From Sva-07 sp963715285 (lineage in GTDB: Bacteria; Actinomycetota; Acidimicrobiia; Acidimicrobiales; Ilumatobacteraceae): a stretch of DNA of 64,000 nt. A program made the position numbers and the translations under genes. Positions 52,197 to 60,818 of this stretch are shown here, one piece after another (position 1 is the stretch's first letter; the number at the start of each line of letters is the position of its first letter). The notes beneath the pieces were generated by a model that worked only from the letters and a program-made list of their open reading frames with translations, was not told where the DNA came from and made no database searches. The DNA is taken from contig CAVQRU010000017.1 of assembly GCA_963715285.1 (NCBI GenBank), positions 186,001-250,000 of the forward strand. The letters run 5' to 3'.

Positions 52197-53000
52197 TCAG
52201 TTGACCGACAGCTCGTCGAGCATGTGCCGGCGGGTGCGGGCGAGGTCGCCGAGCACCGATGCCAGGGCGAACCCGGGCGAGCGGCCGTCGATCGCTTCGA
52301 ACGCGGACGCGACCTCGCCGAGGGCATCGGGACGCAGACGGGCGACGAGGTTCACCAGGACGGCTCGGTGGGCGTGGACGAGCATCCCGTCGTCGATGGC
52401 GCCGGCGAGCTGGCGGGCCACCACGTCGCCGTCGGCGTACAGCAACGGTTCCAGATCGGGCGGGATCGGCAGCGGCGCCAGCTCGGCGATGTCCTCCTCC
52501 GATCGGTCACGGCGCGTGCTCCCAGCGCCGGCGGCGGCGAGGTCGGGGACCAACTCGACGAGCCAGTCGGCGAGCGGCCCGCAGGCGATCTCGGCCCGCG
52601 CTCGGCGCACTGGGTCACGTCGGTGCCGACGCAGGATCGCCGGCACCAGTTCCGGAGCAACCCGCCATCCGTTGGTGATGAGCGCCAGCATCCATTCATC
52701 CTCCAACACGGGCCACGACACCGTGATGTGCTGCCACCGGTCGGCCGCCGCCGGCACGATGACCGGTCGATCGTCGGTGGCCGGAGTCTGGAGTCGGGTC
52801 ACGGGCGGAGCCGGTCGCACACCGGCTCGGAGCAACGCCGTGCAGGCTGCCACCTGTGCGAGCATCCGCTCCGACGGCGCGGCCCGCAGCGTGTCGTCGA
52901 CCAGGTCCGCGAGGGCTCCCTCGGGCTCGGGCGGGTCACGGCGGTCGGTGCCGAGCATCGCCGTGCTCACCAGTTCCCTCCAGTGCTCCGTCATGCTCAT
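52197..53000 (-). CDS. DUF5691 family protein
   Basis: A 267-aa protein with the DUF5691 pattern: 'MTEHWRELVSTAMLGTDRRDPPEPEG', Leu-rich helices resembling a HEAT-like all-helical repeat fold, and 'WPVLEDEWMLALITNGWRVAPELVPAILRRHRRDP'. The function is unknown. It occurs next to SWIM zinc-finger, MoxR and DUF5682 genes. The start is ATG 53000 (M-S-M-T); the same frame continues upstream through repeat copies, which is translated repeat rather than coding. It is separated from the SWIM gene by 204 bp of duplicated hairpins. Confidence 0.82.
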   Translation of the reverse strand: MSMTEHWRELVSTAMLGTDRRDPPEPEGALADLVDDTLRAAPSERMLAQVAACTALLRAGVRPAPPVTRLQTPATDDRPVIVPAAADRWQHITVSWPVLEDEWMLALITNGWRVAPELVPAILRRHRRDPVRRARAEIACGPLADWLVELVPDLAAAGAGSTRRDRSEEDIAELAPLPIPPDLEPLLYADGDVVARQLAGAIDDGMLVHAHRAVLVNLVARLRPDALGEVASAFEAIDGRSPGFALASVLGDLARTRRHMLDELSVN

Positions 53001-53006
53001 GTCAGA

Positions 53007-53171
53007 CCCCGCAGACGTTTGCGCGACGTCTTCGGTGGGGCGGTCCACCCGAATCCCGACGCAAACGGAACGGGCAGGCGGGTGATCAGGTCCACACCGC
53101 ACCCCCGCAGTCGTTTGCGCGACGTCTTCGGTGGGGCGGTCCACCCGAATCCCGACGCAAACGGAACGGGC
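53007..53171. repeat. 69-bp direct repeat, two copies, each a large hairpin
   Basis: Copies at 53007-53075 and 53103-53171 are 96 bp apart with one mismatch. Each contains outer arms CGTTTGCG / CGCAAACG and inner TTCGGTGG / CCACCCGAA-type pairing. The element lies between the SWIM gene stop (53205) and the DUF5691 start (53000). It may be a processing or attenuation element or a mobile repeat. Only these two copies are in the window. Confidence 0.75.
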
Positions 53172-53204
53172 GGGCGGGCGGGGGCGGGGCGGGGGCGGGG
53201 ATGG

Positions 53205-54653
53205 TCATGCGGCGCTCACGAAGGAGTCGTCGGCTCGGGGGCCGATGTCGATCGACCGGTCGGGCAGGTGGATGGTCAACGGGACCACGCCGTGCGGCGT
53301 CCACTCCACCGTCACGTCGACCGCTGCCCCGCCCGACACGGCGAGCAGCGTGGCCATCGACGGCCCGGCGATCACGGGCAGGCTTCCGGAGTCGTCGGTC
53401 AACACCCATGCCGATCCGGCCTGCGCCACGGCGGCGTGCACCGTCACGGGCAACCGGTCGAGCCAGGGCTCGGCAACGAGCATCGAGCCGATCTCGTTGC
53501 ACGCTGCGCCGACGTCGACCGCCGGCGGGCGGGCGGGCGCGACGGGCTCGCCGTGGCGGAGCCCGACCAGCGCTCGCAGCGCCGGGCCCGGATACCGGTG
53601 GAGGTCGGCCGCCAGCGACGTTCCGACCACCAGCGAGGTGTCGAGGCTCTGTCGGTACGCGGCGAACGAGAGCACCAGGGCCCAGCGGCCCGACGCCGCT
53701 CCCCGCAGCCAGTGTCGCCGCACCTCGATGCGATCCTCGCGGGTGTCGCTGCGACCGGCGACGATCCAGTCGTCGGTGTCGGGGACGCCGCCGAGCACGT
53801 CGGCCTGGCGGACCTGCCAGCCGACGGTGGTCGCCACCGCGTCGGCCGTCGGGCTCGGCAGCGACCCGAGGCGGCGGGCGGCCTGCGACAGCAGATGGAG
53901 CAGCCCGAGTTCGGCGAGCACGTCGCCGTGCCAGTCGGGTGACGCACCGACGAGGCCCGCCAGGCGCCGGATCCGGTTGGCGAGACTTCCTGCCTGGGCG
54001 TCGACCAGGCGGGCGGCGAGCTGGTCCCACGTCGAGTACCGGGCGAGTGCCGGATCGGCGAGGCCGGTTCGCATCCGATCGTCGAGCCACCGGTCGAGTT
54101 CGACGAGCCCGGCGAACATCCGCTCGACGCGCTCGTCGCGAGCACGATCGCGATCGGGTGGTGGTTCGTCGGCGGGCGGGTCGGCCGTCTCGTCGGCGCT
54201 CGACGAGTCACTCGGGGCACTCGATTCGTCGGAGCCCGCCGACGCGGCGGTCTCGGAACCGGTCGACGTGCCGGTCCCGGAACCGGTCGACGTCTCGGAC
54301 GCCCCGGTGCCGGCGGCGTGCTTCGAGCGAGCGACCCGGGAGCTGATCCACGAGTCGACAGGCGGCGGCGCGATGGCGTTGGGCACCTGCCCGTCGACCC
54401 ACAGCAGCAAGAGCGCGAGCGCATGTTTGCACGGACGCCGCCGGCTCGGGCACGTACACGAAGCACCGACACCGATGTGGTCGACCATCGTGTCGTAGGG
54501 CTCGGAACCACTCCCGCGGCACACACCCCACACGACCCGCTCGTCGGCGCCGAGCGAGCCCCAGCGGGTGAGCGACACCAACGGTCGGGCAGCGGTCAGT
54601 GCCGCGGGTGTCGGGGCGAGCGCCTCGACCTGTTCCACCGACCACGTCGCCAT
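53205..54653 (-). CDS. SWIM zinc-finger protein
   Basis: A 482-aa protein with an N-terminal SWIM zinc finger: C66-x-C68-x6-C75-x-H77 ('CTCPSRRRPCKHAL'), which typically binds nucleic acid or protein. A long Ser/Thr/Gly/Asp-rich linker follows (~115-180) and then a C-terminal alpha/beta region ('RWALVLSFAAYRQSLDTSLVVG', 'VPLTIHLPDRSIDIG'). It heads the SWIM-DUF5691-MoxR-DUF5682-VWA cluster read right to left. The start is ATG 54653; an upstream in-frame GTG gives an atypical N-terminus. A 3 x 11-bp repeat lies in the promoter region. The function is unknown. Confidence 0.8.
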   Translation of the reverse strand: MATWSVEQVEALAPTPAALTAARPLVSLTRWGSLGADERVVWGVCRGSGSEPYDTMVDHIGVGASCTCPSRRRPCKHALALLLLWVDGQVPNAIAPPPVDSWISSRVARSKHAAGTGASETSTGSGTGTSTGSETAASAGSDESSAPSDSSSADETADPPADEPPPDRDRARDERVERMFAGLVELDRWLDDRMRTGLADPALARYSTWDQLAARLVDAQAGSLANRIRRLAGLVGASPDWHGDVLAELGLLHLLSQAARRLGSLPSPTADAVATTVGWQVRQADVLGGVPDTDDWIVAGRSDTREDRIEVRRHWLRGAASGRWALVLSFAAYRQSLDTSLVVGTSLAADLHRYPGPALRALVGLRHGEPVAPARPPAVDVGAACNEIGSMLVAEPWLDRLPVTVHAAVAQAGSAWVLTDDSGSLPVIAGPSMATLLAVSGGAAVDVTVEWTPHGVVPLTIHLPDRSIDIGPRADDSFVSAA

Positions 54654-54682
54654 GCAGCGATGGTACCGATCGGCTGTCACCG

Positions 54683-54715
54683 CTCGATCAGCCCTCGATC
54701 AGCCCTCGATCAGCG
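54683..54715. repeat. three 11-bp direct repeats upstream of the SWIM gene
   Basis: CTCGATCAGCC is repeated at 54683, 54694 and 54705 (last base changed), an 11-bp helical-phase period. It lies 30-62 bp upstream of the SWIM ATG and may be a regulator-binding array for the cluster promoter. The gap to the LipA stop (54795) has nothing else. Confidence 0.55.
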
Positions 54716-54794
54716 CTCGGCCGGCCCAGAGGGCGGCACCGCGCGGATGACACCAGAGGTCGCCGGAACGCACCTCGGACGCGGTGACGGCGCC

Positions 54795-56480
54795 TCAGCG
54801 GCGAGTGCCGACCGTGACCGGCTGAGGGGTCACCGAGGCGGCGGCCGACTTGGCGTGATAGCTCGAGCGGGTCAGTGGGCTCGCCTCGACGTGGCCGATG
54901 CCGAACGCCTCGCCGAGCTGTTTCCAACGCACGAACTCGGCGGGTTCGGCGTAGCGGTCGATCGGCAGGTGGTTCGACGTCGGGCGCAGGTACTGACCGA
55001 TCGTGACGATGTCGACGCCGAGGTCGGCGAGGTCGGCGAGCAGCCCGACGATCTCGACGTCGGTCTCGCCCAAGCCGACCATGAACCCGGTCTTGACGGT
55101 CAGCCCCGCCGCCTTCGCCCGTGCGAGCACGCCGAGTGAGCGGGCGTAACCAGCCGACGGGCGCACCGCCCGCTGGAGCCGGGCAACCGTTTCGACGTTG
55201 TGGTTGAGCACGTCCGGTCGCACGCGGAACAACACGTCGAGCGCAGCGTCGTCGCCCTTGGCATCGGAGATCAACGTCTCGATCTGCGTGCGGGGCCGCC
55301 GGAGCCTGATCGCCTCGACACACGCGGCGACGTGGGCCATGCCACCGTCGGCGAGATCGTCACGAGCGACCATCGTCAGCACGGCGTGGTCGAGGTCCAT
55401 CCGGTCGATCGCCTCGGCGACGCGGGCGGGCTCGTCGGCGGCGGGGGCCAGCGGCTTGCTGGTGTCGACGAGACAGAACCCGCATGCCCGCGTGCACCGC
55501 TCGCCCAGCACCATGAAGGTCGCGGTGCCATCGCTCCAGCACTCCGACAGGTTCGGACAGCCGGCGTCCTCACAGACGGTCACGAGGTCGAGTTCGCGGA
55601 TCGTCCTGCGCAGCGACGTGACCCCCTCGCCGAGTTCGACCTTCGGCCGCAACCACTCGGGCTTGCGTGTCTCGATCGACAATCCGTTCGTGACTCCGGC
55701 CGCCTCCAGGCGTGCAGCAGCGCGATCGGAGACCAGCTTCACCTGTTCGCCGGGACCCTCGCCGCGGGAGAATGCGGAGAGGTCTCGGCCATCGGCGGGA
55801 TGGCGCCACGCAACGTCCTGACGTTCGATCGCACCGTCGGCCCAGCGGTCGGCGGCGAGCCGGGCCACGACGTCGGCCACCTCGCGCATCGTGACGTCGA
55901 TGCCCTCCTCCGCCAGCGACGTGACCGGCTTGTCGCCGATCCCGCACGGCACGATGTGCTCGCGAAGGTAGGCCATGTCGGTCGTGACGTTGAGGGCGAA
56001 GCCGTGCATCGTCCGGCCGTTCGCGAGCCGTACCCCGATCGCGCAGATCTTGCGGGGAACCACCTCCGGGTCGGGGTGGCCGACGTCGAGCCACACGCCG
56101 GCGAACCCGTCGAGTCGACCGGCGTTCGGAAGCCCGAGTTCGGCGAGTGCGTCGATGATCAGGCCCTCGACGTTGCACACGTGCGCCGATGCGCCGAGTC
56201 GGTTGTCGACGTTGACGATCGGGTAGCCGACGAGCTGACCCGGGCCGTGGTAGGTGATGTCACCACCGCGCTTGGCCGCCACCAGTTCAGCCCCGACAGC
56301 GGCCGGTTCGCAGCGCAGGTTGGTCGAAAGGTCGGCCCGGGCGCCGTGGGTGAACACGTGCGGGTGTTCGAGCAACAACAGGTGCTGCCCGGCGCCGTGC
56401 TCGAACAGCGACGTCTGCACGGCCAGCGCCTCGCGGTAGGGCACGCGCCCCAGCCAGCGGACGCGCAGCGGGTCGACCAC
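54795..56480 (-). CDS. lipB-lipA: LipB-LipA fusion: octanoyltransferase + lipoyl synthase
   Basis: One 561-aa frame. Residues 1-~235 are LipB: 'KRGGDITYHGPGQLVGYPIV' at 70-89, Lys144 and catalytic Cys179 in 'VPCGIG'. LipB moves octanoate from acyl-ACP onto lipoyl domains. Residues ~250-561 are LipA: auxiliary-cluster C303-x4-C308-x5-C314, radical-SAM C329-x3-C333-x2-C336 and the Ser of 'RSSYHA' near the end. LipA inserts two sulfurs to make lipoyl. No stop or frameshift lies between them. It starts at GTG 56480, 16 bp after sucB, and so completes a lipoylation/2-oxo-acid dehydrogenase operon. Confidence 0.92.
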   Translation of the reverse strand: MVDPLRVRWLGRVPYREALAVQTSLFEHGAGQHLLLLEHPHVFTHGARADLSTNLRCEPAAVGAELVAAKRGGDITYHGPGQLVGYPIVNVDNRLGASAHVCNVEGLIIDALAELGLPNAGRLDGFAGVWLDVGHPDPEVVPRKICAIGVRLANGRTMHGFALNVTTDMAYLREHIVPCGIGDKPVTSLAEEGIDVTMREVADVVARLAADRWADGAIERQDVAWRHPADGRDLSAFSRGEGPGEQVKLVSDRAAARLEAAGVTNGLSIETRKPEWLRPKVELGEGVTSLRRTIRELDLVTVCEDAGCPNLSECWSDGTATFMVLGERCTRACGFCLVDTSKPLAPAADEPARVAEAIDRMDLDHAVLTMVARDDLADGGMAHVAACVEAIRLRRPRTQIETLISDAKGDDAALDVLFRVRPDVLNHNVETVARLQRAVRPSAGYARSLGVLARAKAAGLTVKTGFMVGLGETDVEIVGLLADLADLGVDIVTIGQYLRPTSNHLPIDRYAEPAEFVRWKQLGEAFGIGHVEASPLTRSSYHAKSAAASVTPQPVTVGTRR

Positions 56481-56496
56481 GGGACGGCCGAGCTCG

Positions 56497-57975
56497 TCAG
56501 AGCTCGGTGGACCAGTCCTTCGTCTCGAGGATCTCCTTGACCCGCTTCAGGAACCCAGCGGCGTAGGCACCGTCGAACGCACGGTGATCCCAACTCATCG
56601 CGAGGTTGCCGACCGGGTGGATCGCGATCGCTTCACCACCGTCGGGTCCGCTGGTGACCACCGGCTTGCGGACGATGGCGTCGGTCGAGATGATCGCCAC
56701 CTGCGGCTGGTTGATGATCGGCATGGTGAGCACCGAACCGGCCGAGCCGTTGTTGGTGATCGTGAACGTGCCGTCGGAGATCTCGTCCGGGCTGAGCTTG
56801 CGCCTGCGGGCCCGGTCGGCGAGATCGGAGATCTCGGTGGCGATCGCCCCGAGCCGTTTCGTCTCGGCGTCGCGGATGACCGGCGCGAGAAGGCCCTCGT
56901 AGTCGAGGTCGACGGCGATGCCGAGGTCGATGTAGTTGTGCACCACGAGTTGGCTGCCGGCGACACTGGCGTTGAGGTGGGGGAACTCGCGGAGACCGTC
57001 GATCACGGCGCGGGCGATGAACGGCAGGTAGGTGAGGCTGAAGCCGTGGCTCGCCTTCCACTCGGACTTCACCCGGCCACGGACGACATCGACGTTCGCG
57101 AAGTCGACCTCGACGACGCTGAACGCATGTGGGCTCGTGGCCTTGCTCATCACCATGTGGTCACCGGTGAGCCGGCGGATCTTCGACAGTGCGACGACGC
57201 TGTCACGCTCGCCGGCGCTGACCACCGGAGCAACGGCCGGAGCCGGTGCAGGCGCTGCGGGAGCGGGTGCGGGAGCCGGCGCCGGAGCCGGTACGGCCGG
57301 GGCGGGAGCAGCCGGAGCAGCGGCGGGAGCCTGCGACACCGCAGCAGCCGGCGCGGGAGCCGCGGGCTCCTGGCGGCTGGCGCCGGTGGCATCGATGTGG
57401 TCGAGCACGTCGTCGCGGGTGATTCGACCGCCCGGGCCGGTGCCCGTGATCGCGTCGGGGTTCAGCCCGTGCTCGTTGACGAGGCGTCGAACCACCGGTG
57501 ACAGCAGCCGGTTGTCACCGGCGGTCGCCGTCTCCGCGGCCGCAGGAGCCGGCGATGGGGCGGGTGACGGAGCCGTCGCGGCCGGCGGCGTCGATTCGAC
57601 CGCTGGGGCGGGGGCCGGGGCTGCGGCCGGGGCGGGGGCAGGGGCCGGTTCGGGCGCGGGAGCCGGTTCGGCAGCGGGAGTCGGTTCCGGCGCGGGGGCC
57701 GGCTCGGCAGCCGGGGCCGGCGCAGCGGGCGCCGCGCCTTCGGCGTCACCCACGACGGCGATCACGGTGCCGACGTCGACGGTGTCACCCTCCTGTACGC
57801 GGATCTCCGTCAGCACCCCCGACACCGGTGACGGGACCTCGGTGTCGACCTTGTCGGTCGACACCTCGAACAACGGTTCGTCGGCGGCGACGGTGTCGCC
57901 GACGTTCTTGAACCACTGGGTGATCGTGCCTTCGGTGACCGTTTCACCGAGCTGTGGGAGCGTGACGTCTGCCAT
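56497..57975 (-). CDS. sucB: 2-oxoacid dehydrogenase E2 (dihydrolipoyl acyltransferase)
   Basis: A 492-aa E2: one lipoyl domain (residues 1-77, lipoyl-Lys42 in 'STDKVD'), a Pro/Ala/Glu linker, an E3-binding domain ('LSPVVRRLVNEHGLNPDAITGTG' ~157-195), a second Pro/Ala linker and a C-terminal catalytic domain with 'MSWDHRAFDG' (catalytic His and Asp). It passes acyl groups from an E1 enzyme to CoA. The label SucB follows the usual actinobacterial annotation; the acyl specificity is not proved. It lies between lpd and lipBA in one operon; no E1 is present here. ATG 57975 has a clear GGAATCC-like upstream context. Confidence 0.9.
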   Translation of the reverse strand: MADVTLPQLGETVTEGTITQWFKNVGDTVAADEPLFEVSTDKVDTEVPSPVSGVLTEIRVQEGDTVDVGTVIAVVGDAEGAAPAAPAPAAEPAPAPEPTPAAEPAPAPEPAPAPAPAAAPAPAPAVESTPPAATAPSPAPSPAPAAAETATAGDNRLLSPVVRRLVNEHGLNPDAITGTGPGGRITRDDVLDHIDATGASRQEPAAPAPAAAVSQAPAAAPAAPAPAVPAPAPAPAPAPAAPAPAPAVAPVVSAGERDSVVALSKIRRLTGDHMVMSKATSPHAFSVVEVDFANVDVVRGRVKSEWKASHGFSLTYLPFIARAVIDGLREFPHLNASVAGSQLVVHNYIDLGIAVDLDYEGLLAPVIRDAETKRLGAIATEISDLADRARRRKLSPDEISDGTFTITNNGSAGSVLTMPIINQPQVAIISTDAIVRKPVVTSGPDGGEAIAIHPVGNLAMSWDHRAFDGAYAAGFLKRVKEILETKDWSTEL

Positions 57976-58024
57976 GGATCTGGATTCCTTCGCGGGTTCG
58001 TTCGGGTCGGATGGCTGCTGGTGG

Positions 58025-59428
58025 CTAGCCGTTGAAGTTGCGGCCGGTGAGTGACATGACGGTCTCTCCGAACAGTTCGGAGAGACTCGGGTGGGGCTGG
58101 ATGAACTCGGCGATCTCGTCGACCGTCGCCTCCCAGTTGACGGCCAGGTAGCCGCCGCTGAGCTGCTCGGTCACCCACGGGCCCACCATGTGCACACCGA
58201 GCACCTGACCGGCGGAGCCGTCGGGGTTGCGCTTGGCGATGATCTTCACGAGGCCCTCGGTCTCGCCGACGATCTGTGCACGGCTGTTGAACTTGAACGG
58301 GTGCTTGGCGACGACGACGTCGTGGCCGGCCGCCTTGGCCTGCTCCTCGTCGGGACCGGCCCACGCCACCTCGGGGTGGCAGTAGATCGCCCAGGGCACC
58401 CGGTCGTACATCACCGGCATCGGCGATTCGCCGAGCAGGTGCTTGATGACGAGGATCGCTTCGGCGTAGGCGACGTGCGCGAGCTGCGGGGTGGCGATCA
58501 GGTCGCCGACCGCGTACACGCCGGGCTCGCCGGTGCGGCAGTACTCGTCGACGACGACGAACCCGCGCTCGTCGACGACCACGTCGGTGCCCTGGAGTCC
58601 GAGCTGGTCGGCGAACGGACGGCGACCGACCGACACCACCACGGCGTCGACCTCGACCGATTCGTCGTCACCGAACAACACGGTGGTTGCGCCGGAACCG
58701 TTCGGTGTGTGGCCCTTCACCATCACGCCCGTGCGGATCGCGATCTTCTTCTTCTTGAACGACTTCTCCACGACCTTGGCGAGGTCGGCGTCGAGGCCGG
58801 GGAGGATCTTCGGGAGGCCCTCGAGGATCGTCACCTCCGACCCGAGGTCGGCGAAGGTCGACGCGAACTCGCAACCGATCGCGCCGCCGCCGATCACGAC
58901 GACCCGTGCGGGGAGCTGGTCGAGGTCGAGGACCTCGTCGCTGGTCATGATCGGCCCGCCACGCTCGAAACCGGGGATCAGGCGCGGGACCGAACCGCTC
59001 GCAAGCATCACCGAATCGCCGCTGATGGTGGCGGTCGACCCGTCGGCCATCGCGACGCTCACGGAACGACCGGCGCCGAGTTGGCCGACCCCGTTGAACA
59101 CCTCGACCTTGCGGCCCTTGCACATCGCGGCGATGCCCTTGACCAGGCCGTTCACGATGCCTTGCTTGCGCTCCTGTGTGCGGGCGAAGTTCACCGAGGC
59201 CGGAGCGCCGGCGTCGATGCCGAAGTCGCCGGCATGGTCGACGTGACGCTTCACGGCGGCGGTCTCGAGGAACGCCTTCGCGGGGATGCAGCCGCGGTTG
59301 AGGCAGGTCCCGCCGAGCGCATCCTTCTCGACGAGGGCGACGTTCAAGCCGGCCGACGCGCCGTACAGCGCCGCCGAATAACCGCCTGGGCCGCCACCAA
59401 TCACCACCAGATCGAAATGGTCACTCAC
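58025..59428 (-). CDS. lpd: dihydrolipoyl dehydrogenase (E3)
   Basis: A 467-aa flavoprotein reoxidising dihydrolipoyl groups with NAD+. The FAD motif 'VVIGGGPGGYSAAL' lies at residues 8-21, the redox pair C42-x4-C47 in 'GGTCLNRGCIP', the NAD motif 'VVIGGGAIGCEFAS' near 178-191, and the C-terminal His-Glu pair in 'HPSLSE'. The start GTG 59428 has GGTGAG six bases upstream; a GTG three codons earlier is less likely. It is the first gene of lpd-sucB-lipBA, which together supply E3, E2 and lipoylation. Confidence 0.93.
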   Translation of the reverse strand: MSDHFDLVVIGGGPGGYSAALYGASAGLNVALVEKDALGGTCLNRGCIPAKAFLETAAVKRHVDHAGDFGIDAGAPASVNFARTQERKQGIVNGLVKGIAAMCKGRKVEVFNGVGQLGAGRSVSVAMADGSTATISGDSVMLASGSVPRLIPGFERGGPIMTSDEVLDLDQLPARVVVIGGGAIGCEFASTFADLGSEVTILEGLPKILPGLDADLAKVVEKSFKKKKIAIRTGVMVKGHTPNGSGATTVLFGDDESVEVDAVVVSVGRRPFADQLGLQGTDVVVDERGFVVVDEYCRTGEPGVYAVGDLIATPQLAHVAYAEAILVIKHLLGESPMPVMYDRVPWAIYCHPEVAWAGPDEEQAKAAGHDVVVAKHPFKFNSRAQIVGETEGLVKIIAKRNPDGSAGQVLGVHMVGPWVTEQLSGGYLAVNWEATVDEIAEFIQPHPSLSELFGETVMSLTGRNFNG

Positions 59429-59532
59429 TCGTCTCACCGTAGCGCCGGATTCGACGGCTCGTCATCGACCATCGGACCGGCGAGCAGACCGGCGAGCGGT
59501 CGCCCCTCGACGATGCGCCGGCCGAGCGCCCC

Positions 59533-59958
59533 TCACGGCTCCGACAGCACCCAGTTGCGCTGCTCGTCGCCCCGGCGCAGGATCAGCACGCGACTCGATC
59601 CCTCGGCTGCACTGACGTCGAACTCGAGCCGGCACCGTCGTGGCGCCTCGGTGATCTCGGTGCACCGGCCGTCCGCCGGGGCGCCGAGCGGGTCGAGCCG
59701 ACGGTCGCCGGTGACGAGCACGAAGCTGTCGACCGAGTCGTCGACACCACCCACGTCGACGTCGACCGCGAGGAGCGTTGCGGTCTCGCTCACTCCCACG
59801 ACCGTCACCTCGACATCGCCGACCGACACCGCCTCACCGATCTCGGCCGGCTCGACCGAGGCGGTCTCGTTGGAGAGTTGGAACAGGAAGACCCCGCCCG
59901 CGAGCAGGATGGCGAGGCCGACGCCGACCGAGAGCAGCAGCAGCGTGCGGGTCTTCAT
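59533..59958 (-). CDS. hypothetical exported/membrane-anchored protein
   Basis: A 141-aa protein: one N-terminal membrane helix (residues ~5-28), then an extracytoplasmic beta-rich domain with 'GEAVSVGDVEVTVVGVSETATLLAVDVDVGG' and a Cys pair ('GRCTEITEAPRRCRLEFD'). The shape recalls DUF4352-type domains, but I do not recognise a family with confidence. It is divergent from the TlpA-like gene and stands alone after lpd. Confidence 0.6.
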   Translation of the reverse strand: MKTRTLLLLSVGVGLAILLAGGVFLFQLSNETASVEPAEIGEAVSVGDVEVTVVGVSETATLLAVDVDVGGVDDSVDSFVLVTGDRRLDPLGAPADGRCTEITEAPRRCRLEFDVSAAEGSSRVLILRRGDEQRNWVLSEP

Positions 59959-60042
59959 CGGCGTTGCAGCCTAGGAGAACGTTTCGGAAACGTCCCCCGA
60001 CACGACATGCCCGATCGCCACCGGATCGCTAGCTTCGTCCCG

Positions 60043-60741
60043 GTGACTCCCCCCACGACGATCCGCAGACGCCGCCTGGCCATGGGCGCGGTGGTACTCG
60101 CACTGGTCGCCTCGGCCTGCTCGTCCACCGACGGTGGCAGCGACGCCGAGGTCACCGCGGTGCCGGAAGCCGCAGCGACGCCCGAGCCGACCGAGGCTCC
60201 TGACCCCGACCCGGCGGAGGAGACGACACCCTCCGCTGAACCCTCCGCCGAACCCTCCGCCGAACCCTCCGCCGAACCCACGACCGGGCCCGCCCCGGCC
60301 GACGGCGCCGACGCGGACACGACGGTCCCCGCCGCGGTGGTACCCGAGGCACTCCAGTTCACCGCACCGCTGGTGGGTGGCGGCGAGTTCGACGGCGCGG
60401 CGTACGCCGACAAGCCGACCGTGTTCTGGTTCTGGGCGCCCACTTGAAGCGCGTGCAACCGTGAAGCCCCCTCGGTCGAGGAGGCAGCAGTGAAGTTCCA
60501 GGACTCCGCCAACTTCATCGGCGTCGCATGGACCGGCAGCGACGACTCGTTCCAGGCGTTCATCGACGAGCACGGTCTCACGTTCCCGCAGATCAGCGAC
60601 GACCCCGGCGCGGTGTTCGACCGGTTCGGCATCTCGTACCAGCCTGCGTTCGTCGTGGTGAAGACCGACGGATCGACCGAACTGATCGCGGGAGCCGTCG
60701 ACGGCGACCTCCTCGACCAGATCATCTCCGAAGCCGCGTGA
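60043..60741 (+). CDS. TlpA-like thioredoxin lipoprotein, candidate selenoprotein (TGA in CxxC)
   Basis: From GTG 60043 there is a lipoprotein signal (lipobox LVASAC), a Pro/Glu/Ser-rich spacer with an AEPS-type repeat (residues ~60-90), then a thioredoxin/TlpA fold. The active-site region reads FWAPT-TGA-SACNREAP: the TGA (60445-60447, codon 135) replaces the first Cys of Cys-x-x-Cys, giving Sec-Ser-Ala-Cys if read as selenocysteine. The frame then continues without break to 60741 with normal TlpA sequence ('FQAFIDEHGLTFPQISDD', 'YQPAFVVVKTDG', cis-Pro). A hairpin with loop GGTC follows at SECIS-like spacing. It probably acts as an extracytoplasmic disulfide reductase. Confidence 0.82.
60466..60485 (+). 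promoter_or_regulatory. candidate bacterial SECIS hairpin in the TlpA-like gene
   Basis: GCCCCCTC-GGUC-GAGGAGGC pairs over eight bases with one C/A mismatch. The GGUC loop begins 27 nt after the TGA and matches the apical GGUC loop of the E. coli fdhF SECIS. Spacing is within the 16-37 nt range expected of bacterial SECIS elements. Confidence 0.62.
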
Positions 60742-60818
60742 GCCCACTCGACACCGACCACGCACGCTGAGCCGGCTCGGTCGAGCCGATCCAGCGGAAC
60801 GCTCCTACGCTCGGAGTC

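Noticed and set aside
53001..53144. N-terminal extension of DUF5691 through the 69-bp repeats
   Set aside because: The frame is open, but the added residues are translated repeat copies; ATG 53000 begins the family sequence.
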